Under the pieces are notes generated by a model. The model was not told the origin of the DNA and ran no database searches. It worked only from the letters and a program-made list of their open reading frames with translations. Positions 7,614-15,488 of a stretch of 64,000 nucleotides of DNA are shown here, one piece after another. Source of the DNA: Streptomyces xanthophaeus (GTDB lineage Bacteria > Actinomycetota > Actinomycetes > Streptomycetales > Streptomycetaceae). The stretch lies in assembly GCF_000725805.1 (NCBI RefSeq), contig NZ_JOFT01000024.1:62001-126000 (forward strand). The letters are read 5' to 3'. Numbering within the stretch: position 1 is the first letter of the stretch; every line of letters begins with the position of its first letter. Both the position numbers and the translations under genes were made by a program.

Positions 7614-8027
7614 ATGAACACCACGGTCAGCTGCGAGCTGCACCTGCGCCTCGTTGTGTCGAGCGAGTCCTCACTGCCTGTTCCCGCGGGCCTGCGGTAT
7701 GACACGGCCGACCCCTACGCCGTGCACGCCACCTTCCACACCGGCGCCGAGGAGACGGTCGAATGGGTATTCGCCCGCGACCTCCTCTCGGAGGGCCTCC
7801 ACCGGCCCACCGGTACCGGCGACGTCCGCGTCTGGCCGTCCCGCAGCCACGGTCAGGGCGTCGTCTGCATCGCCCTGAGCTCACCGGAGGGAGAAGCACT
7901 GCTCGAAGCACCCGCCCGAGCACTCGAGTCGTTCCTCAAGCGGACGGACGCCGCGGTTCCGCCAGGAACCGAGCACCGGCACTTCGACCTCGACAAGGAG
8001 CTCTCCCACATCCTGGCCGAAAGCTGA
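7614..8027 (+). CDS. ssgB: Sporulation cell division protein SsgB
   Basis: This predicts 137 residues, MNTTVSCELHLRLVVSSESS onwards, which I recognise as SsgB. It is the most conserved of the SsgA-like proteins and is found only in morphologically complex actinomycetes. During sporulation SsgB is placed by SsgA at future septum sites in aerial hyphae and recruits FtsZ to start Z-ring assembly. The full-length family fold is present, including TVEWVFARDLLSEGL and GVVCIALSSPEGEALLEAPA; it is cytosolic, with no signal peptide or membrane span. A GAAAGG ribosome site lies about 10 bases before the ATG. It is divergent from the PGPGW gene; downstream transcription probably ends within the following 200 bases. 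Confidence 0.97.
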   Translation: MNTTVSCELHLRLVVSSESSLPVPAGLRYDTADPYAVHATFHTGAEETVEWVFARDLLSEGLHRPTGTGDVRVWPSRSHGQGVVCIALSSPEGEALLEAPARALESFLKRTDAAVPPGTEHRHFDLDKELSHILAES

Positions 8028-8239
8028 GCCAGGGATACACCCGCTCGACACCGTCCGACTCGGGGCGACGGTGCGAGCTGGACAACCACATACGGCAGTG
8101 CCGGCGCTGTTCTCGCGGAAGCCATCCACGAGGACGGCGCCGGTGTGCGTGGGGACAGCCCGCCAGAGGGACCGGCTAGAGTCCTCCCCCAGCGGCGGCA
8201 CAGGTCGTCGTCGCAGGCCCGGCCCCCGAGGGAGACCCC

Positions 8240-8860
8240 GTGCAGATCCCCCACGACACCCGTCGCGCGCTCGACGTCGTCGTCGCGCTGGTGAACACCG
8301 CGGCCGAGGTGGACCACCCCGACGCGCTGGCGGACATCGGCGCGCTGCGCGCCTTCGTCAAGGAGTACGCGATCAGCGACGTCGGCGAGCTCGGCGCCCG
8401 CGACCTCGCCGGCGTCCGGGCGGTGCGCGGCAAGTTCGCCCAGGTCTTCGCGGCACCGAACTCCCGTGCGGCCGCCACACTGATCAACGAGCTGGTGGCG
8501 ACGGCCGGGACCACCCCGCAGCTGACCGACCACGACGGCTACGACTGGCACGTGCACTACTTCGCCCCGGGCGCCTCCGTGGGCGACCACCTGGCGGCCG
8601 ACGGCGGCATGGCGCTGGCCTTCATCGTGGTCTCCGGCGAGCAGGAGCGGCTGCGCCGCTGCGAGGCCCCGGACTGCCGACGGGCCTTCGTGGACTCCTC
8701 CCGGAACCGTTCCCGGCGCTACTGCGACAGCCGGACCTGCGGGAACCGGCTGCACGTGGCGGCCTACCGGGCCCGGCGCAAGGAGGCCGGCGCGGAGGCC
8801 TCAGAGCAGGAACAGATCGTGCACGGCGGCGAGCAGCAGCAAGGTGCCGATCACTCCTAG
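8240..8860 (+). CDS. CGNR zinc-finger putative regulator
   Basis: This predicts 206 residues from GTG 8240, preceded by GAGGGAG. Residues ~1-150 form an all-helical stress-sensor-like (ABATE) domain. The last third has CEAPDCRRAF, then RRYCDSRTCGNRLHVAAYRARR, the CGNR zinc finger that likely binds nucleic acid. Members are treated as transcription factors, and their targets are unknown. A possible vegetative promoter is TAGAGT at 8177-8182 with GGGACA about 19 bases upstream. The 212 bases between ssgB and this gene show no other ORF. Its 3' end overlaps, in convergence, the tail of the small membrane protein gene at 8801-8974. Confidence 0.85.
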   Translation: MQIPHDTRRALDVVVALVNTAAEVDHPDALADIGALRAFVKEYAISDVGELGARDLAGVRAVRGKFAQVFAAPNSRAAATLINELVATAGTTPQLTDHDGYDWHVHYFAPGASVGDHLAADGGMALAFIVVSGEQERLRRCEAPDCRRAFVDSSRNRSRRYCDSRTCGNRLHVAAYRARRKEAGAEASEQEQIVHGGEQQQGADHS

Positions 8861-8974
8861 GAAGATCATCAACGGGGGCTGGGAGAGCGCGAAGAGGCAG
8901 CCTCGCGGCTCCTCGGCGACGGGGGCGGGGAGCGGCGCGGGAACCGTCGGCTCACCCTGCGATGTGTCGAGCAT
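8801..8974 (-). CDS. Small single-span membrane protein
   Basis: This predicts 57 residues (MLDTSQGEPTVPAPL start). A Pro-rich polar N-terminus is followed by GCLFALSQPPLMIFLGVIG and a hydrophobic run to the end, giving one transmembrane helix with the C-terminus (HDLFLL) at the membrane. The final 60 bases overlap the end of the CGNR gene on the other strand. An ATG 24 bases further upstream is the alternative start. No function is known. Confidence 0.6.
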   Translation of the reverse strand: MLDTSQGEPTVPAPLPAPVAEEPRGCLFALSQPPLMIFLGVIGTLLLLAAVHDLFLL

Positions 8975-9074
8975 GTCGGGCCGATGATGGCGCAGCACGC
9001 CGCCATCCGTGCCTCAACACGCCAACTTCCGCGCGGGAGTTCGCCCGATCTTGTGGGCGGCCGGGCCGCCGGGG

Positions 9075-9503
9075 TCAGATCCCGTGCTTCTTCAGGATCG
9101 CCTCGATGTCGGAGAAGTCCTCCGCGGGTGCGGCCGGGGCGCTGCGGCGGCCGCCCGGGCGGGCGGCGGGTCCCGCGTCGAGCGAGGGGGCGGAGGCGGC
9201 CGGTGCGACGGCCTGCGGAGCCTGCTTGCCCGCCTCCCGCCTGCCGAGGCCGCGGCGCTCCACCGCGCGGGTGGTGAGGAGCAGCAGCCCGGCGAGGGCG
9301 AGCAGGCCGAAGCCCACCCAGACGGCCGGGTCGAAGACCATCCCGGACACCCACTCCACGACGCCGGTCAGCACGAGCCCCACCGGCACCAGCGCGTACG
9401 CGGCGATCCGCGTGGCGGCCAGGAAGCGCTTGCGGTACGCGGTCACGGCGGCGATGCCCAGGCCCGCCGCGGACACCGCGGAACATATGGTCTCGGCGAG
9501 CAT
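9075..9503 (-). CDS. Membrane protein with cytoplasmic Pro/Ala tail
   Basis: This predicts 142 residues from ATG 9503 (MLAETICSAVSAAGLGIAA). Three hydrophobic segments lie at ~5-20, ~35-55 and ~65-85. A basic patch (RAVERRGLGRREAGK) and a long Ala/Pro linker follow, then a conserved-looking C-terminal peptide, DFSDIEAILKKHGI. The terminal helix probably binds a partner. Databases sometimes label this family 'cellulose synthase' in Streptomyces, but I see no glycosyltransferase motif, so I leave the function open. Confidence 0.7.
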   Translation of the reverse strand: MLAETICSAVSAAGLGIAAVTAYRKRFLAATRIAAYALVPVGLVLTGVVEWVSGMVFDPAVWVGFGLLALAGLLLLTTRAVERRGLGRREAGKQAPQAVAPAASAPSLDAGPAARPGGRRSAPAAPAEDFSDIEAILKKHGI

Positions 9504-9690
9504 GCGGTCCTCCAGAGCTGGGCGGTCTGTCCCCATCCATCCTGCACCGGCCGGCGCCGTGGCGGCCAGGCGCACGGCGCCGCCCGGACGGATCTCCGGG
9601 ACATCTCCGGGTCGCGCCTCCTCCCCAGGTCCCGGCCGGGCCGCCCGGGTCCCGGTCGGCCCGGCGGCACGGTGCTGGGAGACTGTCCGT

Positions 9691-10185
9691 ATGACCGATT
9701 CCGTGATCCTCGACGTCTGGTGCGAACTCCAGTGCCCGGACTGCCACCGCGCCCTGGACGACGTGCGCGCCCTGCGGGCCCGCTACGGCGACCGGCTGGA
9801 CATCCGGCTGCGCCACTTCCCGCTGGAGAAGCACAAGCACGCCTTCGCCGCGGCGCAGGCCGCCGAGGAGGCCGTCGAGCAGGGCCAGGGCTGGCCGTAC
9901 GCGGAGGCCCTGCTGGCCCGCACCGCCGAACTCGGCGAGCGCGGTGAGCCGGTCCTGCTGGACGTGGCGCGCGAACTCGGCCTCGACGTGGAGGAGTTCG
10001 ACACCGCCCTGATCGACGGACGGCACATCCTGATCGTCGACGCCGACCAGGCCGAGGGCAAGGCGATCGGCGTGAGCGGCACCCCGACCTACGTGATCGA
10101 CGGCGAACGGCTCGATGGCGGCAAGAGCCAGGACGGCCTGCGCGCCCGCATCGAGGAGATCGCCGACCGCCTGCTCGCGAGCTAG
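9691..10185 (+). CDS. DsbA/FrnE-like thioredoxin-fold oxidoreductase
   Basis: This predicts 164 residues with a CPDC redox motif at ~15-18 (ELQCPDCHRAL) and the cis-Pro region GVSGTPTYVIDGERLDGG near the C-terminus. This is the DsbA/thioredoxin_4 arrangement with the helical insertion between. No signal peptide is visible, so it probably acts in the cytoplasm as a thiol-disulfide oxidoreductase, as FrnE-type proteins do. It converges on the GNAT gene with stop codons overlapping by 4 bases. Confidence 0.85.
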   Translation: MTDSVILDVWCELQCPDCHRALDDVRALRARYGDRLDIRLRHFPLEKHKHAFAAAQAAEEAVEQGQGWPYAEALLARTAELGERGEPVLLDVARELGLDVEEFDTALIDGRHILIVDADQAEGKAIGVSGTPTYVIDGERLDGGKSQDGLRARIEEIADRLLAS

Positions 10186-11006
10186 ATCAGGTCCTTGGCG
10201 TAGTTGAACTGGGTGGGGCGGTAGCCGAGGGACTCGTACAGGCGCAGGGCCGGGGTGTTGTCCGTGAAGACGTGGAGGGCGAGCGTGCGGTGGCCCGCGG
10301 CGAGCGCCGTGCCCTCCGCGAGGAGCATCAGGTCGCGGCCGTACCCGCGGCCCCGGTGGGCCGGGTCGACCCCGACGTCGAAGACGTACGAGCCGTCCCC
10401 CGACGGTGCGACCCAGATGTGCCCGACGGGCTCTCCGGCCGCCTCCAGGACGGAGAAGGAGACCCCGGGTGTGGCCGCGCCCGCGGGCAGCATGTTCTCG
10501 TGGTCCGTGGCCGACTTCGTGCGGGCCGCCTCTTCGGGCATGCCCCGGGCGATCCAGTCCTCGGCGTAGCCGCGGACCGCCTCGGCGTACCAGGACCCGT
10601 ACTCGGCCTCCGTCATCGGGCGGCCCCGTACGCCCTCGGACAGTGCGGGGGGCTCCTCGGGGAGGTCCTTGACCATGTTGCGGCTGTACTCGGTGTAGCC
10701 GAGGGACCGGGCCAGGCGCAGGCCCGCCGCCGAGTCCGCCGGGACCGAGACGCGGATCCGGCGGCAGCCCCAGCCGCGCAGCACTTCCTCGGCCGCCAGC
10801 GCGCCCACGGTGGCCCGGCCCCGGCCGCGGTCGGGCGTCTCGACCCCGAGGTCGCGGATCTCGCCGACGGTCGGCCCGAAGGGGGTGTCCGAGGTGATCA
10901 GCAGGGCGCCGACGCGCCTGCTGTTGACCCGGATCTCGTAGGGGCGCGTGCGCGCCCCGCCTTCGCTCTGCTGAAGCGGCCCGGACGGCCGCAGGGTGGT
11001 GGTCAT
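10182..11006 (-). CDS. Tandem GNAT acetyltransferase
   Basis: This predicts 274 residues. There are two GNAT halves: residues ~1-115 hold a degenerate domain with DRGRGRATVGALAAEEVL and SAAGLRLARSLGYTEYSRNM, and residues ~125-274 a second with HRGRGYGRDLMLLAE and DNTPALRLYESLGYRPTQFN. Both halves keep the acetyl-CoA loop (RGRGxA/G). The architecture resembles mycothiol synthase (MshD), but it is shorter at the N-terminus and its key residues cannot be confirmed by eye, so I call only the fold. It begins about 40 bases after the end of pabC on the same strand. Confidence 0.8.
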   Translation of the reverse strand: MTTTLRPSGPLQQSEGGARTRPYEIRVNSRRVGALLITSDTPFGPTVGEIRDLGVETPDRGRGRATVGALAAEEVLRGWGCRRIRVSVPADSAAGLRLARSLGYTEYSRNMVKDLPEEPPALSEGVRGRPMTEAEYGSWYAEAVRGYAEDWIARGMPEEAARTKSATDHENMLPAGAATPGVSFSVLEAAGEPVGHIWVAPSGDGSYVFDVGVDPAHRGRGYGRDLMLLAEGTALAAGHRTLALHVFTDNTPALRLYESLGYRPTQFNYAKDLI

Positions 11007-11047
11007 CGTCCGAGTTCTACCCGCCCCGCGGCCCGGTGCGACAGGGG

Positions 11048-11869
11048 TTAAGGGTCGAGGTCGTCGGCGGAGCGGGCGTCGAAGGCCCGCATCGCCCCGG
11101 CGGTGACGGGACCCGGACCCGAGCCGATCTCCCGGCCGTCGATCCGGACCACCGCCTGGACGTCGCGCAGCGAGGAGGTCAGGAAGACCTCCTCGGCCTG
11201 CTCCAGCGCCTCGAAGGGCAGGTCGGTCTCCTTGGCCCCGGCCCACTCGGCGACGAGGGCGCGGGTGATGCCGGCCAGGCAGCCGGAGGCGACGGGCGGG
11301 GTGTGCAGTTCCCCGTCGAGCACGACGAACACGTTGGAGCCGGTGCCCTCGCAGAGCCGGCCGACCGTGTTGGCGAAGAGCGCCTCGGAGGCTCCGGCCC
11401 GGTGGGCGGCGGCCAGCGCGACGACGTTCTCGGCGTACGAGGTGGTCTTCAGGCCCGTCACCGCGCTGCGCTCGTTGCGCACCCAGGGCACCGTGACCAC
11501 GGCCGTGGTGTCCGGGCGGCGGGTGGTCGGCGCGACGGCGGCGATCAGGGTGGGCCCGGCCTCGCCGCGGTCGGAGCCGAGCGGGGAGACGCCGCCGGTG
11601 TAGGTGACGCGCAGCCGGCCGAGCGGCATCGGATTGGCCTCCAGTACGGCGGCGCAGGCCCGGCGCACCTCGTCGAGGTCGGGGTCGGGCAGACCGAGGC
11701 CGCGGGCCGAGCGGGTCAGCCGCTCCAGGTGGCGGGTGAGCCCGAAGGCCCGGCCGCGTTCCGCCTTGAGCGTCTCGAAGACGCCGTCGCCCACGGTCAG
11801 ACCGTGGTCGAACACGGACACCTTCGCGTCGTCCGTGTCCCGCAGCGCTCCGTCGAGCCAGATCCTCAC
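11048..11869 (-). CDS. pabC: Aminodeoxychorismate lyase
   Basis: This predicts a 273-residue PLP fold-type IV enzyme. The N-terminal MRIWLDGALRDTDDAKVSVFDHGLTVGDGVFET matches PabC/branched-chain aminotransferases. The lysine in GLKTTSYAENVVAL and the ANTVGRLCEGTGSNVFVV segment fit the PLP Lys and cofactor-binding loop. With pabB 15 bases upstream, the role is to eliminate pyruvate from 4-amino-4-deoxychorismate to give p-aminobenzoate for folate. Downstream of it on the same strand is the tandem GNAT gene. Confidence 0.88.
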   Translation of the reverse strand: MRIWLDGALRDTDDAKVSVFDHGLTVGDGVFETLKAERGRAFGLTRHLERLTRSARGLGLPDPDLDEVRRACAAVLEANPMPLGRLRVTYTGGVSPLGSDRGEAGPTLIAAVAPTTRRPDTTAVVTVPWVRNERSAVTGLKTTSYAENVVALAAAHRAGASEALFANTVGRLCEGTGSNVFVVLDGELHTPPVASGCLAGITRALVAEWAGAKETDLPFEALEQAEEVFLTSSLRDVQAVVRIDGREIGSGPGPVTAGAMRAFDARSADDLDP

Positions 11870-11884
11870 CGTGCTGTCCTTCCC

Positions 11885-12952
11885 CTAGTCCCGTTCGCCG
11901 CGCGGGCGGACGGGCGCCTCGTGGATCCCTGACGCTACCCGCAGCAGCCGGGCGGCCTTCAGCTCGGTCTCGGCCCATTCGCGGTCGGGGTCGGAGCCCC
12001 AGGTGATGCCGGCGCCGGTGCCGAAGAGCAGGCGGGGGCCGCCGGGGGCCTCCCGGTCGATCCAGAAGGTGCGGATGCCGACGGCCAGCTCGGCCTTGCC
12101 CTGGTCGGCGTCGACCCAGCCGATGCCGCCGCAGTAGGGGCCGCGCGGGGCGGTCTCCAGTGCCTCGATGATCCGCAGGGCGGAGGACTTCGGGGCGCCC
12201 GTGACGGAGCCGGGCGGGAAGGTGGCGGCGAGCAGCTCGGGCCAGCCCGCACCCTCGGCGAGCTCCCCGCTGACGGTGGAGACGAGGTGGACCAGGCCGG
12301 GGTGCTCCTCCACGGCACACAGCTCGGGCACGGTGACGGAGCCGGTGGCGCAGACCCGGCCGAGGTCGTTGCGTACGAGGTCCACGATCATCACGTTCTC
12401 GGCGTGGTCCTTGGGGAGCAGGTCGGCGACGGTGCGGCCGGTGCCCTTGATGGGGCCCGATGCGACGTGGCGGCCGGTGCGGCGCAGGTAGAGCTCGGGG
12501 GAGGCGGTGGCGATCTCGACGCCGTGAGCAGGGAGCCGAATCGTTCCTGCATAGGGCGCCGGATTGCCGCGCGCGAGCAGGGCGGTGAGTGCGTCGACAT
12601 CGGCGCCGGCCGGGTCGGCCAGCGGCGCGGACATCACCCGGCAGAGATTGGCCTGGTAGACCTCACCTGCGGCGATGTGCTCGCGGATGCGCCGTACGCC
12701 GGCCGTGTAGGCGGCCCGGTCGAGCGAGGAGGTCCATTCGTCGGGGTCGGGGCCGCTCCAGGCCCCGGGGACGGGTGAGGGGACGGGGTCCGGACGTATG
12801 TCCCCGAAGCGCGCGCAGACGAGCCGCCCTTCGAAGTCCGCGGCCACGGCCCAGAACCCGGTGGAGTCGAGGGCGGCGGGATCACTGGTGACGTCTCGGA
12901 GGTCGGTCGCGAGGAGGCCGCCGAAGCGGGCCAGAGGAGGCAGGTCGTGCAC
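11885..12952 (-). CDS. pabB: Aminodeoxychorismate synthase component I
   Basis: This predicts 355 residues from GTG 12952 (VHDLPPLARFGG). All chorismate-binding hallmarks are present: SPELYLRRTGRHVASGPIKGTGR, DHAENVMIVDLVRNDLGRV, PGSVTGAPKSSALRIIE, GPYCGGIGWVD and LLFGTGAGITWGSDPDREW. The GPIKGT lysine is the residue that distinguishes PabB/TrpE-type amination. It converts chorismate plus ammonia to 4-amino-4-deoxychorismate. No pabA glutaminase is beside it. A GTG at 12976 is an alternative start. It forms an operon with pabC. Confidence 0.9.
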   Translation of the reverse strand: MHDLPPLARFGGLLATDLRDVTSDPAALDSTGFWAVAADFEGRLVCARFGDIRPDPVPSPVPGAWSGPDPDEWTSSLDRAAYTAGVRRIREHIAAGEVYQANLCRVMSAPLADPAGADVDALTALLARGNPAPYAGTIRLPAHGVEIATASPELYLRRTGRHVASGPIKGTGRTVADLLPKDHAENVMIVDLVRNDLGRVCATGSVTVPELCAVEEHPGLVHLVSTVSGELAEGAGWPELLAATFPPGSVTGAPKSSALRIIEALETAPRGPYCGGIGWVDADQGKAELAVGIRTFWIDREAPGGPRLLFGTGAGITWGSDPDREWAETELKAARLLRVASGIHEAPVRPRGERD

Positions 12953-13049
12953 GGCTGCGAGTCTATGACCGGTGACGCGGCGGCGCCGGTGAGGCGACTG
13001 CCGGGTGACCGTTGGTGATCGAGCGGCAGCACGCTGCGGAAACGCGTTT

Positions 13050-13077
13050 TTGAGCTGGCCCGGGAATCCGCTAGAGT
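13050..13077 (+). promoter_or_regulatory. Vegetative promoter of the tRNA operon
   Basis: TTGAGC (13050-13055) and TAGAGT (13072-13077), 16 bases apart, are a close match to Streptomyces HrdB promoters. They lie about 55 bases before the first tRNA. Confidence 0.8.
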
Positions 13078-13131
13078 TCAACACGTCGCCAGGGAGCGAA
13101 GGGGAAAACCCCGGAGCGAACACGGTGACCT

Positions 13132-13204
<73 letters not shown>

Positions 13205-13245
13205 CGAAGTGGGGGATTTCTTCCCGAGAACCCCTGCAGCTCCAT

Positions 13246-13319
13246 GGTGGAGTGGCCGAGAGGCGAGGCAACGGCCTGCAAAGCCGTCTACACGGGTTCA
13301 AATCCCGTCTCCACCTCCA
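13246..13319 (+). tRNA. tRNA-Cys (GCA)
   Basis: Acceptor GGTGGAG/CTCCACC, discriminator T (typical of tRNA-Cys) and an encoded CCA at 13317-13319. The anticodon stem ACGGC/GCCGT encloses CTGCAAA (anticodon GCA). It is the only tRNA here with a templated CCA. Confidence 0.95.
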
Positions 13320-13320
13320 A

Positions 13321-13392
13321 GGACGATTAGCTCAGCGGGAGAGCGCTTCCCTGACACGGAAGAGGTCACTGGTTCAATCCCAGTATCGTCCA
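13321..13392 (+). tRNA. tRNA-Val (GAC), copy 1
   Basis: Acceptor GGACGAT/ATCGTCC with discriminator A; anticodon stem CTTCC/GGAAG around CTGACAC (anticodon GAC); T arm ACTGG-TTCAATC-CCAGT. It starts two bases after the tRNA-Cys CCA. The body is identical to copies 2 and 3; only the acceptor stem differs. Confidence 0.95.
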
Positions 13393-13411
13393 CTGATCCG
13401 CAAGGATCCCC

Positions 13412-13483
13412 GCGCGATTAGCTCAGCGGGAGAGCGCTTCCCTGACACGGAAGAGGTCACTGGTTCAATCCCAGTATCGCGCA
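13412..13483 (+). tRNA. tRNA-Val (GAC), copy 2
   Basis: Acceptor GCGCGAT/ATCGCGC, discriminator A, and the same D, anticodon and T arms as copy 1 (anticodon GAC). It appears identical to copy 3 over all 72 bases. Confidence 0.95.
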
Positions 13484-13543
13484 CGCAGCACTCGCAAGAC
13501 CTGCACCACCTGCTTGATCTGCGGCTTCCAAGCCGTGGAGCCC

Positions 13544-13615
13544 GCGCGATTAGCTCAGCGGGAGAGCGCTTCCCTGACACGGAAGAGGTCACTGGTTCAA
13601 TCCCAGTATCGCGCA
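13544..13615 (+). tRNA. tRNA-Val (GAC), copy 3
   Basis: Same 72-base sequence as copy 2, separated from it by 60 bases. It is the last gene of the operon; the terminator stem begins 8 bases downstream. Confidence 0.95.
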
Positions 13616-13622
13616 CCACCCG

Positions 13623-13654
13623 GAAGCCCCGGCCGTCACCACGGCCGGGGCTTC
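13623..13654 (+). terminator. tRNA operon terminator
   Basis: A 14-bp perfect stem (13623-13636 with 13641-13654) with a CACC loop follows the last tRNA directly. A short T-containing stretch comes after. Confidence 0.85.
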
Positions 13655-13713
13655 TGTCGTGCCCGGGTGCGCCTCGACGCCCCAGCGGCCCAGCGCCTCA
13701 GCGCCTAAGCGCC

Positions 13714-14016
13714 TCAGGAGGAGAAGAGCATCCGGCCGAAGCCTCCGCGGTGCTGACCGTGATGGCCGTGGCCGCCGTGGTGCGGGGCGCCCCAGGCGGG
13801 AGCCGGGGCCGCGTGCGGGGCCGGGTAGGGCGCCGGGGGCGCGGCCGACGGGGGGACCTGACCGTACTGCTGCGCCGTGTACTGGGACTCCAGGCGGGTC
13901 AGCGCCTCCAGCTCGCCGTAGTCGAGGAAGATCCCCCGGCAGCCGCTGCACTGCTCTATCTGGACACCGTTGCGGTTGTAGGTGTGCATCGCCGCGTGGC
14001 ACTTCGGACACTGCAT
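13714..14016 (-). CDS. Zinc-ribbon (zf-TFIIB) protein
   Basis: This predicts 100 residues. The N-terminus has CPKC and CSGC knuckles (MQCPKCHAAM ... IEQCSGCRGIFLDYGELEAL), the zf-TFIIB zinc ribbon. The rest is low-complexity Pro/Ala/His/Gly (PHHGGHGHHGQHRGG) ending GFGRMLFSS. The His-rich tail may bind metal. No enzyme domain is present and the function is unknown. Confidence 0.85.
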   Translation of the reverse strand: MQCPKCHAAMHTYNRNGVQIEQCSGCRGIFLDYGELEALTRLESQYTAQQYGQVPPSAAPPAPYPAPHAAPAPAWGAPHHGGHGHHGQHRGGFGRMLFSS

Positions 14017-14081
14017 GACCGGATCAACTCCTCGCCGTGGACATCGCCATCGGATGCATGCCCGATGACGGGAAGCTCACC

Positions 14082-15137
14082 CTACGACGGGGACACGGAG
14101 TTCAAGTCGGCCGGGAGGGCCGCAATTCGGGCGCAGGCGTCCACCATCAGCCGCTCCACCTCTTCGAGTCGACGGCCCGCCTCCGCAGCCTTCGCCAGCG
14201 CCAGGGCGGCGCTCTGCACGGTGAGCGCGCGGGCGGCGAGGTCCAGTTCCGGCCACGGGTCGGCGCCGGGCGCACCGGCCGCCGGACCCCCGGCGCCGCG
14301 GTAGGCGTCCAGGAAGCGCAGCCAGGTCCCGGTGTCGAGCAGCCCTGCGGCGTACCAGGCCGCGGGGCGGGCGAGGTCCCACGCCTGGAGGCCGGCCCCG
14401 AGGTCGTCGACGTCGATGAGGAGCCAGGGCCCGTCCGGGGCGGGGTGGCGCACCAGCTGCCCGAGGTGCAGGTCCCCGTGGCACAGTCCCCCGCCGGGAG
14501 GCGCCACGGCACCGCCCCGGGCCCAGGCGGGCAGGGTGCGCGCGGCGGCCCGTACGGCGTCGGCGTCGGCCTCCCCCGGCCCTGCGGGGCGGGACGGCTG
14601 CGGGACGGCCCGCGCCAGGCGGTCCAGGGCGCGGGCGAGCTTGGCCGGGCCGCGCATCGGCGGGACCGGGCCGGGTAGGGAGCCGGGGGGAACCCGGTGC
14701 AGGGCCGCCAGCAGCCGGGCCACGGCCTCCCAGGGGGCGTCCTCGGGGCGCTCCGGGTCGACCGGGCTCCCGTAGGGCCACAGCGACACGGGCCGTCCCC
14801 GCAGGGACCCGGCCGCGGTGCGCAGCGGGGGCAGCAGCACCCCGGCGAGCGCGGGGTGCCCGGCGATCCGCAGCCGCACCGCGAGGGCCTCCCGGTCGGC
14901 GTCCGCGGCATGGGCCTTGGCCACGGTCCCGCCGCAGCGCACCACGGTCCCGTCTTCCCGGTCGGCGAGCACCTGGTGCGCCGCGGGGCCGGGGCCGGGG
15001 CCCGCGGCGTACCAGGCCGCGAGCGCGGCGGGCAGGGCGTCGGAGCCCGCGCTCGCGCCCACGTCTCGAACGGCTCGTCGCTCCAGCGGAACCAGGCCCC
15101 CTCCCCCGTCGGCGTGCGCCTCCCTCTCGTGCGGCAC
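14082..15137 (-). CDS. APH-fold phosphotransferase
   Basis: This predicts 351 residues from GTG 15137 (VPHEREAHADGG). The kinase core shows the catalytic loop LCHGDLHLGQLV (HGDLH, ~230) and the metal-binding LLIDVDDLGAGLQAWDLARP (the Asp of the DFG-equivalent). An N-lobe segment, GTVVRCGGTVAKAHA, probably contains the ATP lysine. Such proteins phosphorylate aminoglycosides, sugars or metabolites, and the substrate is not evident. The frame stays open upstream through a strong terminator hairpin, which argues against an earlier start. Confidence 0.8.
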   Translation of the reverse strand: MPHEREAHADGGGGLVPLERRAVRDVGASAGSDALPAALAAWYAAGPGPGPAAHQVLADREDGTVVRCGGTVAKAHAADADREALAVRLRIAGHPALAGVLLPPLRTAAGSLRGRPVSLWPYGSPVDPERPEDAPWEAVARLLAALHRVPPGSLPGPVPPMRGPAKLARALDRLARAVPQPSRPAGPGEADADAVRAAARTLPAWARGGAVAPPGGGLCHGDLHLGQLVRHPAPDGPWLLIDVDDLGAGLQAWDLARPAAWYAAGLLDTGTWLRFLDAYRGAGGPAAGAPGADPWPELDLAARALTVQSAALALAKAAEAGRRLEEVERLMVDACARIAALPADLNSVSPS

Positions 15138-15163
15138 GAGCCTACGCGGGGCCCGAGGGCATG

Positions 15164-15212
15164 AAAAAAAGGGTGCTGCCCGTCCGACTCCCCAGCCGTA
15201 CGGGCAGCACCC
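15164..15212 (-). terminator. Intrinsic terminator with U tract
   Basis: On the minus strand a 13-bp perfect stem (15171-15183 with 15200-15212, 16-base loop) is followed by seven U (15164-15170). It lies about 90 bases after the stop of the small membrane gene at 15303-15488 and before the APH gene. A classic U-tract terminator is unusual in this G+C-rich sequence. Confidence 0.85.
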
Positions 15213-15302
15213 TTCACCTGCCGTCCGTTTCACCCCCGTCCCCACGGGGCTGACGGGCCGATGACACGTACCCGGGCCGCTCTCCCGGGTACGGGGCGCC
15301 GC

Positions 15303-15488
15303 TCAGCGCCCCAGCATCAGCCCCACGGACGACGCCTGCGCCGCCACCTGCTCGAAGCCTCCGAAGAGGAACAGCAGTACGGCGGCCAGGGGGAGCACCA
15401 TGGCCGCGGCCACCAGCGGGTGGCGCGTGCCGGACTCATGGCCGTTGAACGCGAATGCCTTGCGTCCCTGCCGTGCGATGTCCGCCAT
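15303..15488 (-). CDS. Small membrane protein
   Basis: This predicts 61 residues from ATG 15488, with GGGAGAGGA a few bases before it. The sequence starts MADIARQGRKAFAFNGHESG, then has one strongly hydrophobic helix (LVAAAMVLPLAAVLLFLFGG) and an Ala/Ser-rich C-terminus. It is a single-span protein with no recognised domain. It has its own U-tract terminator, so it is probably monocistronic and well expressed. A TAGTGT -10-like element lies at 15565-15570 on the minus strand. Confidence 0.65.
   Translation of the reverse strand: MADIARQGRKAFAFNGHESGTRHPLVAAAMVLPLAAVLLFLFGGFEQVAAQASSVGLMLGR

Noticed and set aside
9500..9690. Upstream extension of the DsbA-like protein into 8071
   Set aside because: The long frame carries no coding character and crosses an opposite-strand gene; ATG 9691 gives a family-length protein.
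13321..13615. Repeated 72-base units resembling a CRISPR or tandem repeat array
   Set aside because: Each unit folds as a complete tRNA-Val with conserved arms; the spacers are unequal.
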